From UBA2330 sp049293015 (GTDB lineage: Bacteria > Bacteroidota > Ignavibacteria > Tepidaquicellales > Tepidaquicellaceae): a stretch of DNA of 64,000 nt. A program made the position numbers and the translations under genes. The notes under the pieces were generated by a model that saw only the letters and a program-made list of their open reading frames with translations, searched no databases and was not told the origin of the DNA. Below, one piece after another: positions 7,751 to 17,337 of the stretch. The stretch's first letter is position 1. Every line of letters starts with the position of its first letter. The stretch spans positions 1 through 64,000 of the forward strand of contig JBATSB010000203.1 in assembly GCA_049293015.1 (NCBI GenBank). The letters run 5' to 3'.

Positions 7751-8788
7751 TTATGCCTCTGCTTTTTCATTCATAAACATTTTCTGAAATTCTCTCTTCT
7801 CTCTGTTTTTCCAGTTGCCTTTGTGATAAGCATAACCTGTAATCAGAGGCATTGCGATAGTTGCTTCGCAGAAGACCATTTGTTCATATGTCATATCGAC
7901 CTTTCCCCATGAGCTGGCTTCCTTAAGAGTAGATCCTGAAAGCGCACCATCCCTGTCATCTGCAACTGTTATCTGAATTGCATATTTATGCATCGGGACT
8001 TCTTTGTCAAGGATCTCTGCTGCTACAACTGTATCTTGCGCAAAGTTTTTCGGAACACCGCCGCCTACCATAAATAGTCCTGATTCATGAGCTGCCAGTT
8101 TAATTTTTGTAAGCTCAAGAAAATCTTTTGCCGAGTCAAGGGAAACATGTGAGTCAGGATTTTTATGCTGATGATGGACAAATCCAAATCCCGCAGAGCA
8201 GTCAGAAAAGGCCGGTACAAAAATCGGAACATTATTTTCATAAGCTGCCAGTACTACTGAATCCTTATTCTTACCATTCTCTGAAAGATATTTTCCCATG
8301 TGCCAGATAAATTCCCTGGATGAATAAGGTCTTCTCTCAAGTGTATCACAGATCTGCGAGATAGTATAATCACAGACTCTTAGATCTTCTTCATCAATAT
8401 ATGTATCGTAAATTCTGTCGATCATAAGTTCACGCATCTCATTATCATCTACAAACTGCGAACCTTTATAATGTTTAAATCCCAGTCCTTCAAAAAAATC
8501 CTGATCTGTAATAATAGCACCGGTGGAGACAATTGCATCTACCATATTATTTCTGACCATATCTACTACGACATTTTTCAAACCGGCTGAGAAAAGAGAT
8601 CCGGCGAGACAGAGCATAACTGAACAGTTTTTATCTGCAAGCATCATATCATAATAATCCGCTGCAGTTGCGAGTTCTCGTGATGAGAAAGCCATGTTTC
8701 GCATGTCATCGACGAGCGGTATCACGTTATGTTTTTTTATGTCAATGTGCTGTATTGTTTCCTTAAGGTAATCTTTTTTTGTTTTCAT
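7751..8788 (-). CDS. Deoxyhypusine synthase-like protein
   Basis: From the ATG at 8788 the protein has about 345 residues and belongs to the deoxyhypusine synthase (DHS) family, NAD-dependent enzymes that transfer the aminobutyl group of spermidine to a lysine or amine. Visible motifs include VPIFVPAFSDCSAGFGFV, MVGGGVPKNF and the C-terminal DGALSGSTLKEASSWGK. The last Lys corresponds to the catalytic Lys of the SWGK motif in eukaryotic DHS. Bacteria lack the usual protein substrate eIF5A, so the true acceptor is unknown; homospermidine synthesis is one known activity of related enzymes. A TTG at 8875 would add 29 residues that look unlike the family, so I prefer 8788. Confidence 0.87.
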   Translation of the reverse strand: MKTKKDYLKETIQHIDIKKHNVIPLVDDMRNMAFSSRELATAADYYDMMLADKNCSVMLCLAGSLFSAGLKNVVVDMVRNNMVDAIVSTGAIITDQDFFEGLGFKHYKGSQFVDDNEMRELMIDRIYDTYIDEEDLRVCDYTISQICDTLERRPYSSREFIWHMGKYLSENGKNKDSVVLAAYENNVPIFVPAFSDCSAGFGFVHHQHKNPDSHVSLDSAKDFLELTKIKLAAHESGLFMVGGGVPKNFAQDTVVAAEILDKEVPMHKYAIQITVADDRDGALSGSTLKEASSWGKVDMTYEQMVFCEATIAMPLITGYAYHKGNWKNREKREFQKMFMNEKAEA

Positions 8789-8920
8789 ATTTAATTTACT
8801 TTGGATTTTGAATAGGTCTAATATAAAAAAATTTATTCCCTTATTAAATGAAGTTTTGGTTTTTTGTTTTTTCAATTATATTCAATTCTGAGAACTGAAG
8901 GAATACTGATTGGCAAACTA

Positions 8921-9886
8921 TTATTCAGAACTATCAATAACAAACTGCTCACCAATATTCAGGATCTTAACTTTCCTTTTGTATTCATCATTTGTGAGAT
9001 ACATTTTCTGTAACTCCTTGATCTGTATATTCGGATCTGTGAACATTCCGAAATGTGCAGGTATCATGTATTTTGCTTTAGTGTCATCCAGAATTTTAAC
9101 AGCTCCCATCGGTAATATGTGGGACGTACCCTGATCTATCTCAGTACATCCTTTACAATAAATAATATTTACCAATGCAAGATCAATGTCGTAATTGTCT
9201 CCGATAAATTTAAATAATTTAGGATCATATGAAGTGTCTGATGTATAATAAACTATTACATCTCTATACTGAATTATATAACCACAGTATCCATTACTGC
9301 TGAAAAATTTTCCGTCAACTCCGTATCTTCCACCCCAGTGAACAGCAGGAACAGCAGTTATCTTTACGCTGTCAATATATTTTGATTCTCCTGTAAATTT
9401 TTTCTTATAATCAGTAAAATTCATCCTGATAAAATTCAGATCATAATCAGGCAAATAATTTTCGACACCTGCCGGAAAAACAATGTCTGTTCCTGTAAAT
9501 TTATCTTCTATCTCAGTCAGCGATCCATAGCTAAGATGATCCATATGAGAATGAGATATAAGAACCATATCTAATTTTTTAAGTGAATTGAGATCCAGAC
9601 CCGGCTCGACATATCTGCGCAGCACCTGAGCAACATTATTTGTAAATACAGGATCGATCAGAATTACCTTGTCATAAATCTGTAAAAGGAATGAAGCATG
9701 TCCTATCCATAATGCTGACAACTTCACATTTTTTTTTATCGGATCCTTTACTTTTTTTATTACTTTTTCAGGAGAAGATAATTGTCTCACAAAATTATCA
9801 CCTACATCAATAAATGTCTGGCAGGAATTAATTGTGAATATTAAAATTGATATAGATAAAATTTTTAATGTGTTATTATTCACCAT
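8921..9886 (-). CDS. Metallo-beta-lactamase-fold lipoprotein (UlaG/NAPE-PLD-like)
   Basis: The 321-residue protein starts with a signal segment ending INSCQ (about residue 22), a plausible lipobox, so it is likely anchored to the membrane. The hydrolase domain shows LIDPVF, the metal motif LISHSHMDHLSYG (HxHxDH, about residues 110-122), AVHWGGRYG and a late HFGMF. This order matches the UlaG/NAPE-PLD-like group of metallo-beta-lactamase-fold proteins, which hydrolyse phosphodiester or ester bonds. Substrate is unknown. It begins 9 bases after the stop of the upstream T9SS gene and could share its transcript. Confidence 0.83.
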   Translation of the reverse strand: MVNNNTLKILSISILIFTINSCQTFIDVGDNFVRQLSSPEKVIKKVKDPIKKNVKLSALWIGHASFLLQIYDKVILIDPVFTNNVAQVLRRYVEPGLDLNSLKKLDMVLISHSHMDHLSYGSLTEIEDKFTGTDIVFPAGVENYLPDYDLNFIRMNFTDYKKKFTGESKYIDSVKITAVPAVHWGGRYGVDGKFFSSNGYCGYIIQYRDVIVYYTSDTSYDPKLFKFIGDNYDIDLALVNIIYCKGCTEIDQGTSHILPMGAVKILDDTKAKYMIPAHFGMFTDPNIQIKELQKMYLTNDEYKRKVKILNIGEQFVIDSSE

Positions 9887-9895
9887 TTACTTTTT

Positions 9896-11767
9896 TTATT
9901 TCACTAGCAGCATTTTCCTGCTCGCTGTAAATCCTTTTGATTCAAGCTTATAATAATAAACTCCGCTGGAAAATTCGCTGCCCTTAAATTCAATAGAATA
10001 AAATCCGGCCTGTTTATTTTCATTGATGAGTGTCATCATTTCATTTCCTAAAATATCATATATCTTCAGAGATACCGTACCTGATTCAGGAATTTCAAAA
10101 TCTATTTTCGTAGAAGGATTAAATGGATTAGGATAATTTTGATGTAATGAATAATTGTTTGGGGAAGCAATAACAACTTCACCTGATAAATTATAATATT
10201 CAAAACTGCCGTTATAATCCATCTGCTTTAGTCTGTATGCGTATCTCCCGGCATTCATATTTTTTTCTGTAAAAGAATATTGGTTTACTGAATTGGAATT
10301 TCCATTTCCTTCAATGAATGAAATATTTTCCCAATTGCTATTTACAACGGAAGCTGACTTTCTCTCGATATAAAATCCCGAATTATTAATTTCTGATGAA
10401 GTGTTCCAATGTAGCTTTACATCTCTTCCTGAAACTTCGGATGTAAATGAATTCAGCTCGACCGGTAGTGGAAAATCAGGAGTAATATAGACTTTAAAAA
10501 TATAATCGCTTGGAGTGCTCAGACCGTTATTTGGTAGTTGAGCATTTATCCCTCCATAGATATATCCAACGAAAGTTCTGGTATAATTTAGCTGATTTAA
10601 TTTTATAACTTCATTATCAAAATGCGGAACGGAAGTATTAAGTATGAATTTTGCATTAGTACCAAGCAGTGCAGGCATTTTTTCTGTATTCACAATTTCA
10701 TCTGATATACCGTTCGATCTTTTTGTAAGTGTTGAAATATCATTTATAAAAGGAACGAGTGGATCATAAACGAGATCACCCGTGGTGTCATTTACTGAAT
10801 ATAAACTTGTGCCGCCAAAAAAAGTAGTGTGCATACTTCCTGTCATTGAATTAAATGAATTCAAATGTGCGGTAGTATATTGAGTCAGCTTTTGTTCAAA
10901 ACTGTAATCAACTGTTATAGAGTTTTCTTCAATATAAATCGGATTCAGAAAAGGCAGGTCGGCATTTTTTTTAAAGACTCCACCATACAATGTCAGATAT
11001 TGTGTAACTCCGTCAGGCTTAACTGCCGGTATCAGATTCATGTCCCTTCTGTGATATTCTGTAGTATCAGTAAATCCAGTATAATCTGAAATGCTGACAT
11101 TTATACCATCATCAATTATTTTAAATTTTTTAATCTGATCAGTATAGACCTGATTATTAGTGTTTATTCTGTAAGTACCTGTGAATTTGTGACCACCGGC
11201 CAGATAATAATAATCGCCTAATTTCTTAAGTTCACCGCCGCAGACCTGAAGTCTTATATCTGTTAATCCTCTGACATAAGGAGCAACGGAATTTCCATTC
11301 ATCACTGCATTAATAGTTTCTTCTATGTCAAATACTTTCAATGAAGGAAAAGTTATAAGTCCGTTTGCTGTACTGTCATAACCGTATCCGCCAATGAAGC
11401 AAAGTTTATTGCCATCCTGAAATGACTGCATATTTGCTGAACGAAGCTGATCTGCAAAAGCAAATGGAAGATCAGTAAATATACTTCTTGAATAGGTCAG
11501 ATTAGTCAAAGGATCTACGACATAGATATAGATATTTGAAAATTGTTTTGGAAAAGAATTCACAGCATTAAAGCCATGAAGTCCGTTTGTACGACCACCT
11601 ATAAACAGCCATCTTCCGTTTGACTCAGCAAAAGCAAATGAATGAATAGCCGGTGCATTTGGAATAAAGATCTGTTCAAGATCGACAGTATAAGGTTCTG
11701 TATCAGCTTTGGATATACTTGCTATTTGAAAAATAAAGAGTATTGCTAAAAGTAATCTTAATTTCAT
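9896..11767 (-). CDS. T9SS-sorted surface/secreted protein, tandem paralogue A
   Basis: This is a 623-residue exported protein. It has a signal peptide (about 1-21, ending SKADT), a region of about 400 residues with kelch-like phrases (WLFIGGRTNGLHGF, LCFIGGYGYDS, YYLAGGHKF), a fibronectin-type segment (ELNSFTSEVSGRDVKLHWNT, about 440-530), and a type A sorting domain (NYPNPFNPSTKIDFEIP to SGVYYYKL and RKMLLVK). The N-terminal 420 residues are clearly paralogous to the next upstream gene (12018-13613). That gene lacks the fibronectin-like insert. Function is unknown; export to the cell surface by T9SS is the inference from the sorting domain. Confidence 0.82.
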   Translation of the reverse strand: MKLRLLLAILFIFQIASISKADTEPYTVDLEQIFIPNAPAIHSFAFAESNGRWLFIGGRTNGLHGFNAVNSFPKQFSNIYIYVVDPLTNLTYSRSIFTDLPFAFADQLRSANMQSFQDGNKLCFIGGYGYDSTANGLITFPSLKVFDIEETINAVMNGNSVAPYVRGLTDIRLQVCGGELKKLGDYYYLAGGHKFTGTYRINTNNQVYTDQIKKFKIIDDGINVSISDYTGFTDTTEYHRRDMNLIPAVKPDGVTQYLTLYGGVFKKNADLPFLNPIYIEENSITVDYSFEQKLTQYTTAHLNSFNSMTGSMHTTFFGGTSLYSVNDTTGDLVYDPLVPFINDISTLTKRSNGISDEIVNTEKMPALLGTNAKFILNTSVPHFDNEVIKLNQLNYTRTFVGYIYGGINAQLPNNGLSTPSDYIFKVYITPDFPLPVELNSFTSEVSGRDVKLHWNTSSEINNSGFYIERKSASVVNSNWENISFIEGNGNSNSVNQYSFTEKNMNAGRYAYRLKQMDYNGSFEYYNLSGEVVIASPNNYSLHQNYPNPFNPSTKIDFEIPESGTVSLKIYDILGNEMMTLINENKQAGFYSIEFKGSEFSSGVYYYKLESKGFTASRKMLLVK

Positions 11768-12017
11768 AAGAAATAATTATAGTAAAAGATTTTAAAAAAT
11801 AGTTTTTAATATAAATTTTTAATTGTGAAAATTATACCAGTTCACAAAATATCAATTTGTCCAAATCCAGTTTTTTCAGCACGTTTTTAAATTTTACCTG
11901 GGATGCAATTAATATTGAAACTCTGTCTCAAATCAATCAAGACCTCATTGCGCAGTCTGAAACGAAATTCAAATATATAAACTGCACTATTAAATTTCAT
12001 AAAGTTTTTGTAATCTG

Positions 12018-13613
12018 CTACTTGATCAGCAGCATTTTCTTAGTTTCGGAAAAATTATCAGAAGTCAATTTGTAATAATAAATTCCGCTCGACAATCCTT
12101 CTGCTGAAAAATCAGTTTCATAAACACCTGTACTTAAATTTTCATTAACTATCACAGCTACTTCTTTTCCAATAGAATTAAATACTGCAAGTCTCACAAA
12201 ATCATTTTTAGAAATCTCAAATTTAATTTTCGTAACCGGATTGAAAGGGTTTGGATAATTTTGTCCGAGACTGAATTTGTCGGGAACATTACCAGAGATC
12301 TGCTGAATACCTATTGGCTCTGGATTTATATAAACTTTTAAAATATATTCACTTGCAAAACTTGGAGTATTATTCGGCAGATATGCTCTGATACCACCAA
12401 AGATATAACCTGCAAAAGTGTTACCTGAAATTTCATTTAGCTTTATGACTTTGTTCGAATACTGCGGAATCGATGGACTGAGAATAAACTTTGCATTGGT
12501 ACCAAGCAGTGCAGGCATTTTTGTCGGTGAAATATTTTCGACAGAAGTACCGTCTGAATTTTTTGTTAATGTCGATATGTCATTAATAAAAGGAACCAGT
12601 GAATCTCTTATCTGTTGATTTAAAACTTCATTATAATAATACAAACTTGTACCTCCTAGGAATGTAGTATGCATACTTCCATTTGCCGAATTAAAAGCAG
12701 ACAAATATGAACATGTATATTGACACATTTTTTGCTCAAAACCAAAGTCAGTTACTGCACCGTTTTCATCTATATAAATTGGATTCATAAAAGGAAGATC
12801 GGCATAGCTTCTGAATACCCCGCCATAAAGAGCTAAGTACTGGTTTACTCCGTCAGGACTTATAGCAGGAACAAGATTCATATCACGCCTGTGAAATTCG
12901 ATCGTATCTTCACTTGCACTGTAATCCGAAATATTTATATTAGTACCGTTGTCATTTATTTTAAATTTTCTGATCTGATTTGTATATACCTGATCATTAC
13001 TGATCGGTGAATAAGCACCGGTAAAAATATGTCCGCCTGCAAGATAAAAATAATCTCCAAGCTTTTGCATCTCTCCTCCGCAGACTTTCATTCTCTGATC
13101 ACTGATCTGTCTGACATAAGGTGCAATGGAATTACCATTCATAACTGCCTGAATTGTCTGACTGACATCGATTACTGTTAAAGTGGGAAAAGTCAGCAGA
13201 TCATTAAAAGTACTGTCAAAGCCATACCCGCCTGTTATATATAGTTTTGTACCGTCAAAGTAATACTGCATGTTTGTTGATCTTAACGGATCAGCTACGG
13301 TGAAATGCAGATCTGTAAAAATGCTTCTGGAGTAGGTCATATTTGTAGAAGGATCGACTACAAAAAAGTTTGTATTAGAATATCTTTTTGGAAAAGCAGT
13401 AGGCGGATCAAATCCGTGCATACCGTCTATTCTTCCACCGATGAACAACCATTTTCCATTGTCATCTGCAAAAGCAAATGAGTGAATTTTCGGTGAGCCC
13501 GGAATATTAACCTGTTCAAGCTGAATGGTATAAGGTTCATCAGCTTTTAAAAAAACTGAATTTAAAATAATTAGAAATACGAAAATAAATTTCAGAAATG
13601 GGTATCGGGGCAT
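12018..13613 (-). CDS. T9SS-sorted surface/secreted protein, tandem paralogue B
   Basis: The 531-residue protein has a signal peptide (about 1-24, hydrophobic FIFVFLIILNSVFL), a kelch-like region with WLFIGGRIDGMHGF, LYITGGYGFDS and FYLAGGHIF, and a C-terminal sorting domain beginning NYPNPFNPVTKIKFEI and ending SGIYYYKLTSDNF then KKMLLIK. It shares most of its length with the gene at 9896, including the pair MHTTFxGGTSLY and ALLGTNAKFIL, so the two arose by tandem duplication. The spacer of 250 bases between them has no other gene. No catalytic motif is recognisable; a binding or adhesion role would be a guess. Confidence 0.82.
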   Translation of the reverse strand: MPRYPFLKFIFVFLIILNSVFLKADEPYTIQLEQVNIPGSPKIHSFAFADDNGKWLFIGGRIDGMHGFDPPTAFPKRYSNTNFFVVDPSTNMTYSRSIFTDLHFTVADPLRSTNMQYYFDGTKLYITGGYGFDSTFNDLLTFPTLTVIDVSQTIQAVMNGNSIAPYVRQISDQRMKVCGGEMQKLGDYFYLAGGHIFTGAYSPISNDQVYTNQIRKFKINDNGTNINISDYSASEDTIEFHRRDMNLVPAISPDGVNQYLALYGGVFRSYADLPFMNPIYIDENGAVTDFGFEQKMCQYTCSYLSAFNSANGSMHTTFLGGTSLYYYNEVLNQQIRDSLVPFINDISTLTKNSDGTSVENISPTKMPALLGTNAKFILSPSIPQYSNKVIKLNEISGNTFAGYIFGGIRAYLPNNTPSFASEYILKVYINPEPIGIQQISGNVPDKFSLGQNYPNPFNPVTKIKFEISKNDFVRLAVFNSIGKEVAVIVNENLSTGVYETDFSAEGLSSGIYYYKLTSDNFSETKKMLLIK

Positions 13614-13649
13614 TTCACTATAATTTTTATTTAGTTAATATTAATAGTT

Positions 13650-15614
13650 TTAATTTGAAACTTCTGTCCAGTCATTATTTTCTTTAATCAGAGTAATTAA
13701 TTCATCTACAGCAATTTCAGTATCTATACTTTTCTTTACTACTTCCCTGCCTTTGTATAATGTAATTTTTCCCGGACCACTGCCAACATAGCCGTAATCA
13801 GCATCTGCCATTTCTCCCGGACCGTTTACGATGCATCCCATTATTGCAATCTTCAGACCTTTGAGATGATCGGTTCTCTTTCTGATCTTAGCAGTTGTTT
13901 CCTGCAGGTCAAACAAAGTCCTGCCGCATGACGGACATGAGATGTAATCTGTTCTCGAAATTCTTGTCCGCGTCGCCTGTAATATTCCGAAACTTATGCT
14001 GTTGATATTTTTTAAATCAGTTTTATATGACTCTATCCATACACCGTCTCCCAATCCGTCAAGCAATAATCCACCGATGTCAGTAGAAGTGTACACCATT
14101 AGTTCATCATCGGTCAAATCTTTTTTATCCGGAAAGTCTCTCTTGATAATGACAGGCAAATCGATATTGTTATTTATAAGTTCGATGAATGCTCTTCTTA
14201 ACTCAGCCATTGCATTTGGATTATCAGTTGACAGGATCAGAATGAAATTCTTTTCATCCGATAATTTTTCCAAAAGCTCTTTATCCAGGTCGTCTAAAGT
14301 AACTTCCAAAAAATTAAATTTATCCGATACTTCAGCATCTCCCATATAATCTTCTACTGTCATTAATGGAAATGAATCTTCTTTCAGATCAGACTGCTCA
14401 GCACTGACCCAGTATTCATGATCAAAAACTTTATTCAGTGTACCGGGCAATTTATAATCAATGTCATTTTTCCCAAGATATAAAAAATCAAAAGCTGTAT
14501 CTCCGATGTTCCATTTATCAAGTGATTCACTGTAAAAATAACCGAGTTCTTTTAATGCATAATGACCTTTGCGAATATTTTCATTAGCACTTATGAAAAC
14601 TACATGAACATTACTGCCACCCACCTTATAAATTTCAGTTGTGTCTCTTCTTTTAAAATCAAAGGGATTTAATGGGTTCTCATTGACCGGCGGAATTTCT
14701 TTTTGCTCTGATGCTCTTGAGGAATATCTTTTCACAAGATCGATACATACAGGTATTTCGAATTCAGGTTCTTCAGTTAGCGAAACTCTGATTGTATCAC
14801 CAATACCGTCTTCTAATAATGCACCTATACCGACTGCTGATTTAATACGACCGTCTTCACCGTCACCTGCTTCGGTCACACCGAGGTGTAGCGGATAGTT
14901 CATAGACTCAATCAGCATTTTATTTATCAATAGTCTGTATGCTTCTATCATTACTTTTGGATTACTGGCTTTCATGGAAAGGACAATTTCGTGATAATCA
15001 TTTTCTTCACAGATCCTTACAAACTCTAATGCAGACTCAACCATTCCAAGCGGAGTATCCCCGAAGCGACTCATTATCCTATCTGAGAGTGATCCGTGAT
15101 TAGTGCCGATCCTCATTGCAGTGCCGTATTCTTTACAAATCTTTACAAGCGGCGTAAACTTTTTTCTGATCCTCTCAAGTTCATTTTCATAAGAGTAATC
15201 TGAATAATCTATAGTTTCAAATTTCTTTCTGTCTGCATAATTTCCCGGATTCACTCTTACTTTCTCTACAATTCGCGCTGCTACTTCAGCAGCATTCGGA
15301 GTGAAATGAATGTCAGCGATCAAAGGAGTTTTGTATCCTCTTTTACGCAGTTCATTTTTTATATTCTCTAAATTGTTTGCTTCATTAATGCTCGGCGCAG
15401 TAATACGGACATACTCGCCGCCTGCTTCGATTATCCTGATCGACTGTTCGACAGTAGCAATTGTATCCATAGTATCAGTAGTCGTCATCGACTGAATACG
15501 GATCGGATTATTTCCCCCTAAAGGAATATCCCCTATTTTTACTTCTCGTGTGATAAATCTTGAATAGGAAGTTAAACTGTTGCAGTATTTTATGGACTGG
15601 GTTTCTGTTTGCAA
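13650..15614 (-). CDS. ispG: 4-hydroxy-3-methylbut-2-en-1-yl diphosphate synthase (long form)
   Basis: IspG (GcpE) converts MEcPP to HMBPP in the MEP pathway, using a [4Fe-4S] cluster. The N-terminal TIM-barrel domain starts with REVKIGDIPLGGNNPIRIQS and includes ADIHFTPNAA and VRVNPGN. The C-terminal cluster domain has SCPSCGRTLFDL and GCIVNGPGEMADADYGYVG, which supply the three cysteines and the Glu ligand. At 654 residues it is the large plant/Bacteroidota/Chlorobi type, with an insert of about 250 residues between the two domains, rather than the roughly 370-residue E. coli type. The start is TTG at 15614. It follows the rhomboid gene by 21 bases and is probably in its operon. Confidence 0.95.
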   Translation of the reverse strand: MQTETQSIKYCNSLTSYSRFITREVKIGDIPLGGNNPIRIQSMTTTDTMDTIATVEQSIRIIEAGGEYVRITAPSINEANNLENIKNELRKRGYKTPLIADIHFTPNAAEVAARIVEKVRVNPGNYADRKKFETIDYSDYSYENELERIRKKFTPLVKICKEYGTAMRIGTNHGSLSDRIMSRFGDTPLGMVESALEFVRICEENDYHEIVLSMKASNPKVMIEAYRLLINKMLIESMNYPLHLGVTEAGDGEDGRIKSAVGIGALLEDGIGDTIRVSLTEEPEFEIPVCIDLVKRYSSRASEQKEIPPVNENPLNPFDFKRRDTTEIYKVGGSNVHVVFISANENIRKGHYALKELGYFYSESLDKWNIGDTAFDFLYLGKNDIDYKLPGTLNKVFDHEYWVSAEQSDLKEDSFPLMTVEDYMGDAEVSDKFNFLEVTLDDLDKELLEKLSDEKNFILILSTDNPNAMAELRRAFIELINNNIDLPVIIKRDFPDKKDLTDDELMVYTSTDIGGLLLDGLGDGVWIESYKTDLKNINSISFGILQATRTRISRTDYISCPSCGRTLFDLQETTAKIRKRTDHLKGLKIAIMGCIVNGPGEMADADYGYVGSGPGKITLYKGREVVKKSIDTEIAVDELITLIKENNDWTEVSN

Positions 15615-15635
15615 ATTTATATTACACTAAAATAA

Positions 15636-16607
15636 TTATAGTTTCTTACTTTCCTGAAATAAAACTTTCTTTTCTTCTTCAGTCAGGCTCTGATATCCGC
15701 CTTCGCTAAGTTTATCTAGAATAGCATCAATTTTATCCTGAGCATCTTTCTGCCTGGTTTCCATTTCCTTTTTGTAATCAGTAAGTTCAAGTTCTTTATA
15801 TTTTGCGTCGGGTACATTTTCTTTTTTAGTCTTTGATCCGTTACTATACACCGGAGGTGCGTATGATTTTTTCTCCCGTGAAAGATTATTAAATTTATTC
15901 TTTAATAATGTAGTATTAAAAAGACCACCGGGTTTTTTAAATACTATCATCATATAAATAAGTCCAACAACACCTCCGCCAAGATGAGCCATGTGCGCTA
16001 TCTGACTGTCAGTTCCGCCGGCTACTGCAAACACTTCTAAAAGCATATAAAAGATCACCAGGTATTTTGCTTTTACAGGAATGATGCCATAAATAAAAAT
16101 TTTTCTGTCAGGGAAAAGATATCCGAATGCAACGAGTATTCCGTAAATAGCACCCGAAGCTCCGACAGTTGGTCCGACAGATGTAAAAAGCGGTGCAATC
16201 AAAAGATTACATAAACCTGCACCTACTCCGCAAAGAAGATAATAATACATAAATCTTTTCTGTCCCCACATATTCTCAAGCTCAACGCCAAACATCCATA
16301 AAGCAAACATATTCAGGAGCAGATGAAAAAATCCGCCATGCAGGAACATGTATGTAAATAATTGCCACGGATAAAAAGAAAGCTCGATGATCTGTCCGAG
16401 ACTATTTCTGAATAAAACTGGTGTTAATGGGTTTAGTGCAAAATATTTTGTGATCAGAAGATCTACAGACATTCCATCGATCTGAAATCCGGAAAGAATT
16501 AAATTGAAGATCAGGTATATTGCAACATTCGAAACTAATAAAATCTTTATGACCGGCGGGAATAATGTGAAACCACCGAACATCCCCGGTCTTTTGTAAC
16601 TATTCAT
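15636..16607 (-). CDS. Rhomboid-family intramembrane serine protease
   Basis: The 323-residue polytopic membrane protein has a rhomboid core. It includes YMFLHGGFFHLLLNMFALWMF (L1 and TM2, about 92-112), the catalytic serine in GASGAIYGILVAFG (about residue 150) and the catalytic histidine in HMAHLGGGVVGL (about 206). Rhomboids cleave substrates within the lipid bilayer. A charged, probably cytoplasmic tail of about 90 residues (KEMETRQKDAQDKIDAIL region) follows the last helix. The gene is separated from the nucleotidyltransferase stop by one base, so translation is likely coupled. Substrates are unknown. Confidence 0.93.
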   Translation of the reverse strand: MNSYKRPGMFGGFTLFPPVIKILLVSNVAIYLIFNLILSGFQIDGMSVDLLITKYFALNPLTPVLFRNSLGQIIELSFYPWQLFTYMFLHGGFFHLLLNMFALWMFGVELENMWGQKRFMYYYLLCGVGAGLCNLLIAPLFTSVGPTVGASGAIYGILVAFGYLFPDRKIFIYGIIPVKAKYLVIFYMLLEVFAVAGGTDSQIAHMAHLGGGVVGLIYMMIVFKKPGGLFNTTLLKNKFNNLSREKKSYAPPVYSNGSKTKKENVPDAKYKELELTDYKKEMETRQKDAQDKIDAILDKLSEGGYQSLTEEEKKVLFQESKKL

Positions 16608-16608
16608 T

Positions 16609-17337
16609 TTAAATTATTATACTTTGGGCTTTTTCGTAATCACTGACAGTGTCAATTTCCATGCAGCCGAACATTGCAACGTCCTCTGCATATATACTGT
16701 TCCCTTGATTTGAATTATCAATCACTTCCTGAAATGAAGCTTCATAAAACTCATTGATAATGTTTTCTTTTGTAATTTTTCTGTCTAATATATGAAATAG
16801 CTCTTTCATAAAATATGTAGAAAACTTTTCGATTCCAATAGATTCGCCTGCAGATTTTGAAATTGAAATTTCTTTGCCGATCTCCAGTACTTTATTTTTA
16901 TCATCAAGAATAACTTTTATCTGCTCCTCATCAAGATCTTTTGTAAAATTTACAGCAATACAATTATCATGAGTACTTTCAAGCAGCTTACCAATAATTT
17001 TTTTGTCAAAAAGAATATCGCTGTCGAGCAGAAGTATATCATCTTTTATAAAATCCTTTGTCATCCAGAGAGAATATGAATTATTATTAATCTCATAACC
17101 CGGATTTGTAATGAATCTCATATTGAGATCCGGGAAATTTTCTTTAAGATATTCTTTTATCATATTTTCCAGATATCCTGTGACAAAAATAAATTCATCT
17201 ATTCCATATTCTTTTACATTATCAATTGTCCTGTGAAGAAGATTTTTATCTCTTACATTAAGAAGACATTTGGGTGTGTTATCAGTAAGAGGTCTGAGAC
17301 GTCTTGAGACACCGGCTGCTAAAATTACTGCCTGCAT
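16609..17337 (-). CDS. Sugar/alcohol-phosphate nucleotidyltransferase (probable cytidylyltransferase)
   Basis: The 242-residue protein has the NTP_transferase signature MQAVILAAGVSRRLRPLTDN with TPKCLLNV (residues 1-28), then LLDSDILFD (about 98-106), which holds the metal-binding Asp. The family activates a phosphorylated sugar, choline, glycerol or inositol with an NTP. The start codon overlaps the stop of the CDP-alcohol phosphatidyltransferase gene (TAATG). This strongly suggests that it makes the CDP-activated substrate used by that neighbour, as in LicC-like or inositol-phosphate cytidylyltransferase systems. Which alcohol is activated cannot be read from sequence. Confidence 0.82.
   Translation of the reverse strand: MQAVILAAGVSRRLRPLTDNTPKCLLNVRDKNLLHRTIDNVKEYGIDEFIFVTGYLENMIKEYLKENFPDLNMRFITNPGYEINNNSYSLWMTKDFIKDDILLLDSDILFDKKIIGKLLESTHDNCIAVNFTKDLDEEQIKVILDDKNKVLEIGKEISISKSAGESIGIEKFSTYFMKELFHILDRKITKENIINEFYEASFQEVIDNSNQGNSIYAEDVAMFGCMEIDTVSDYEKAQSIII

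Noticed and set aside
11857..12075. 72-codon plus-strand open frame between the tandem T9SS genes
   Set aside because: It overlaps the end of a well-supported minus-strand gene and has no motif or ribosome site.
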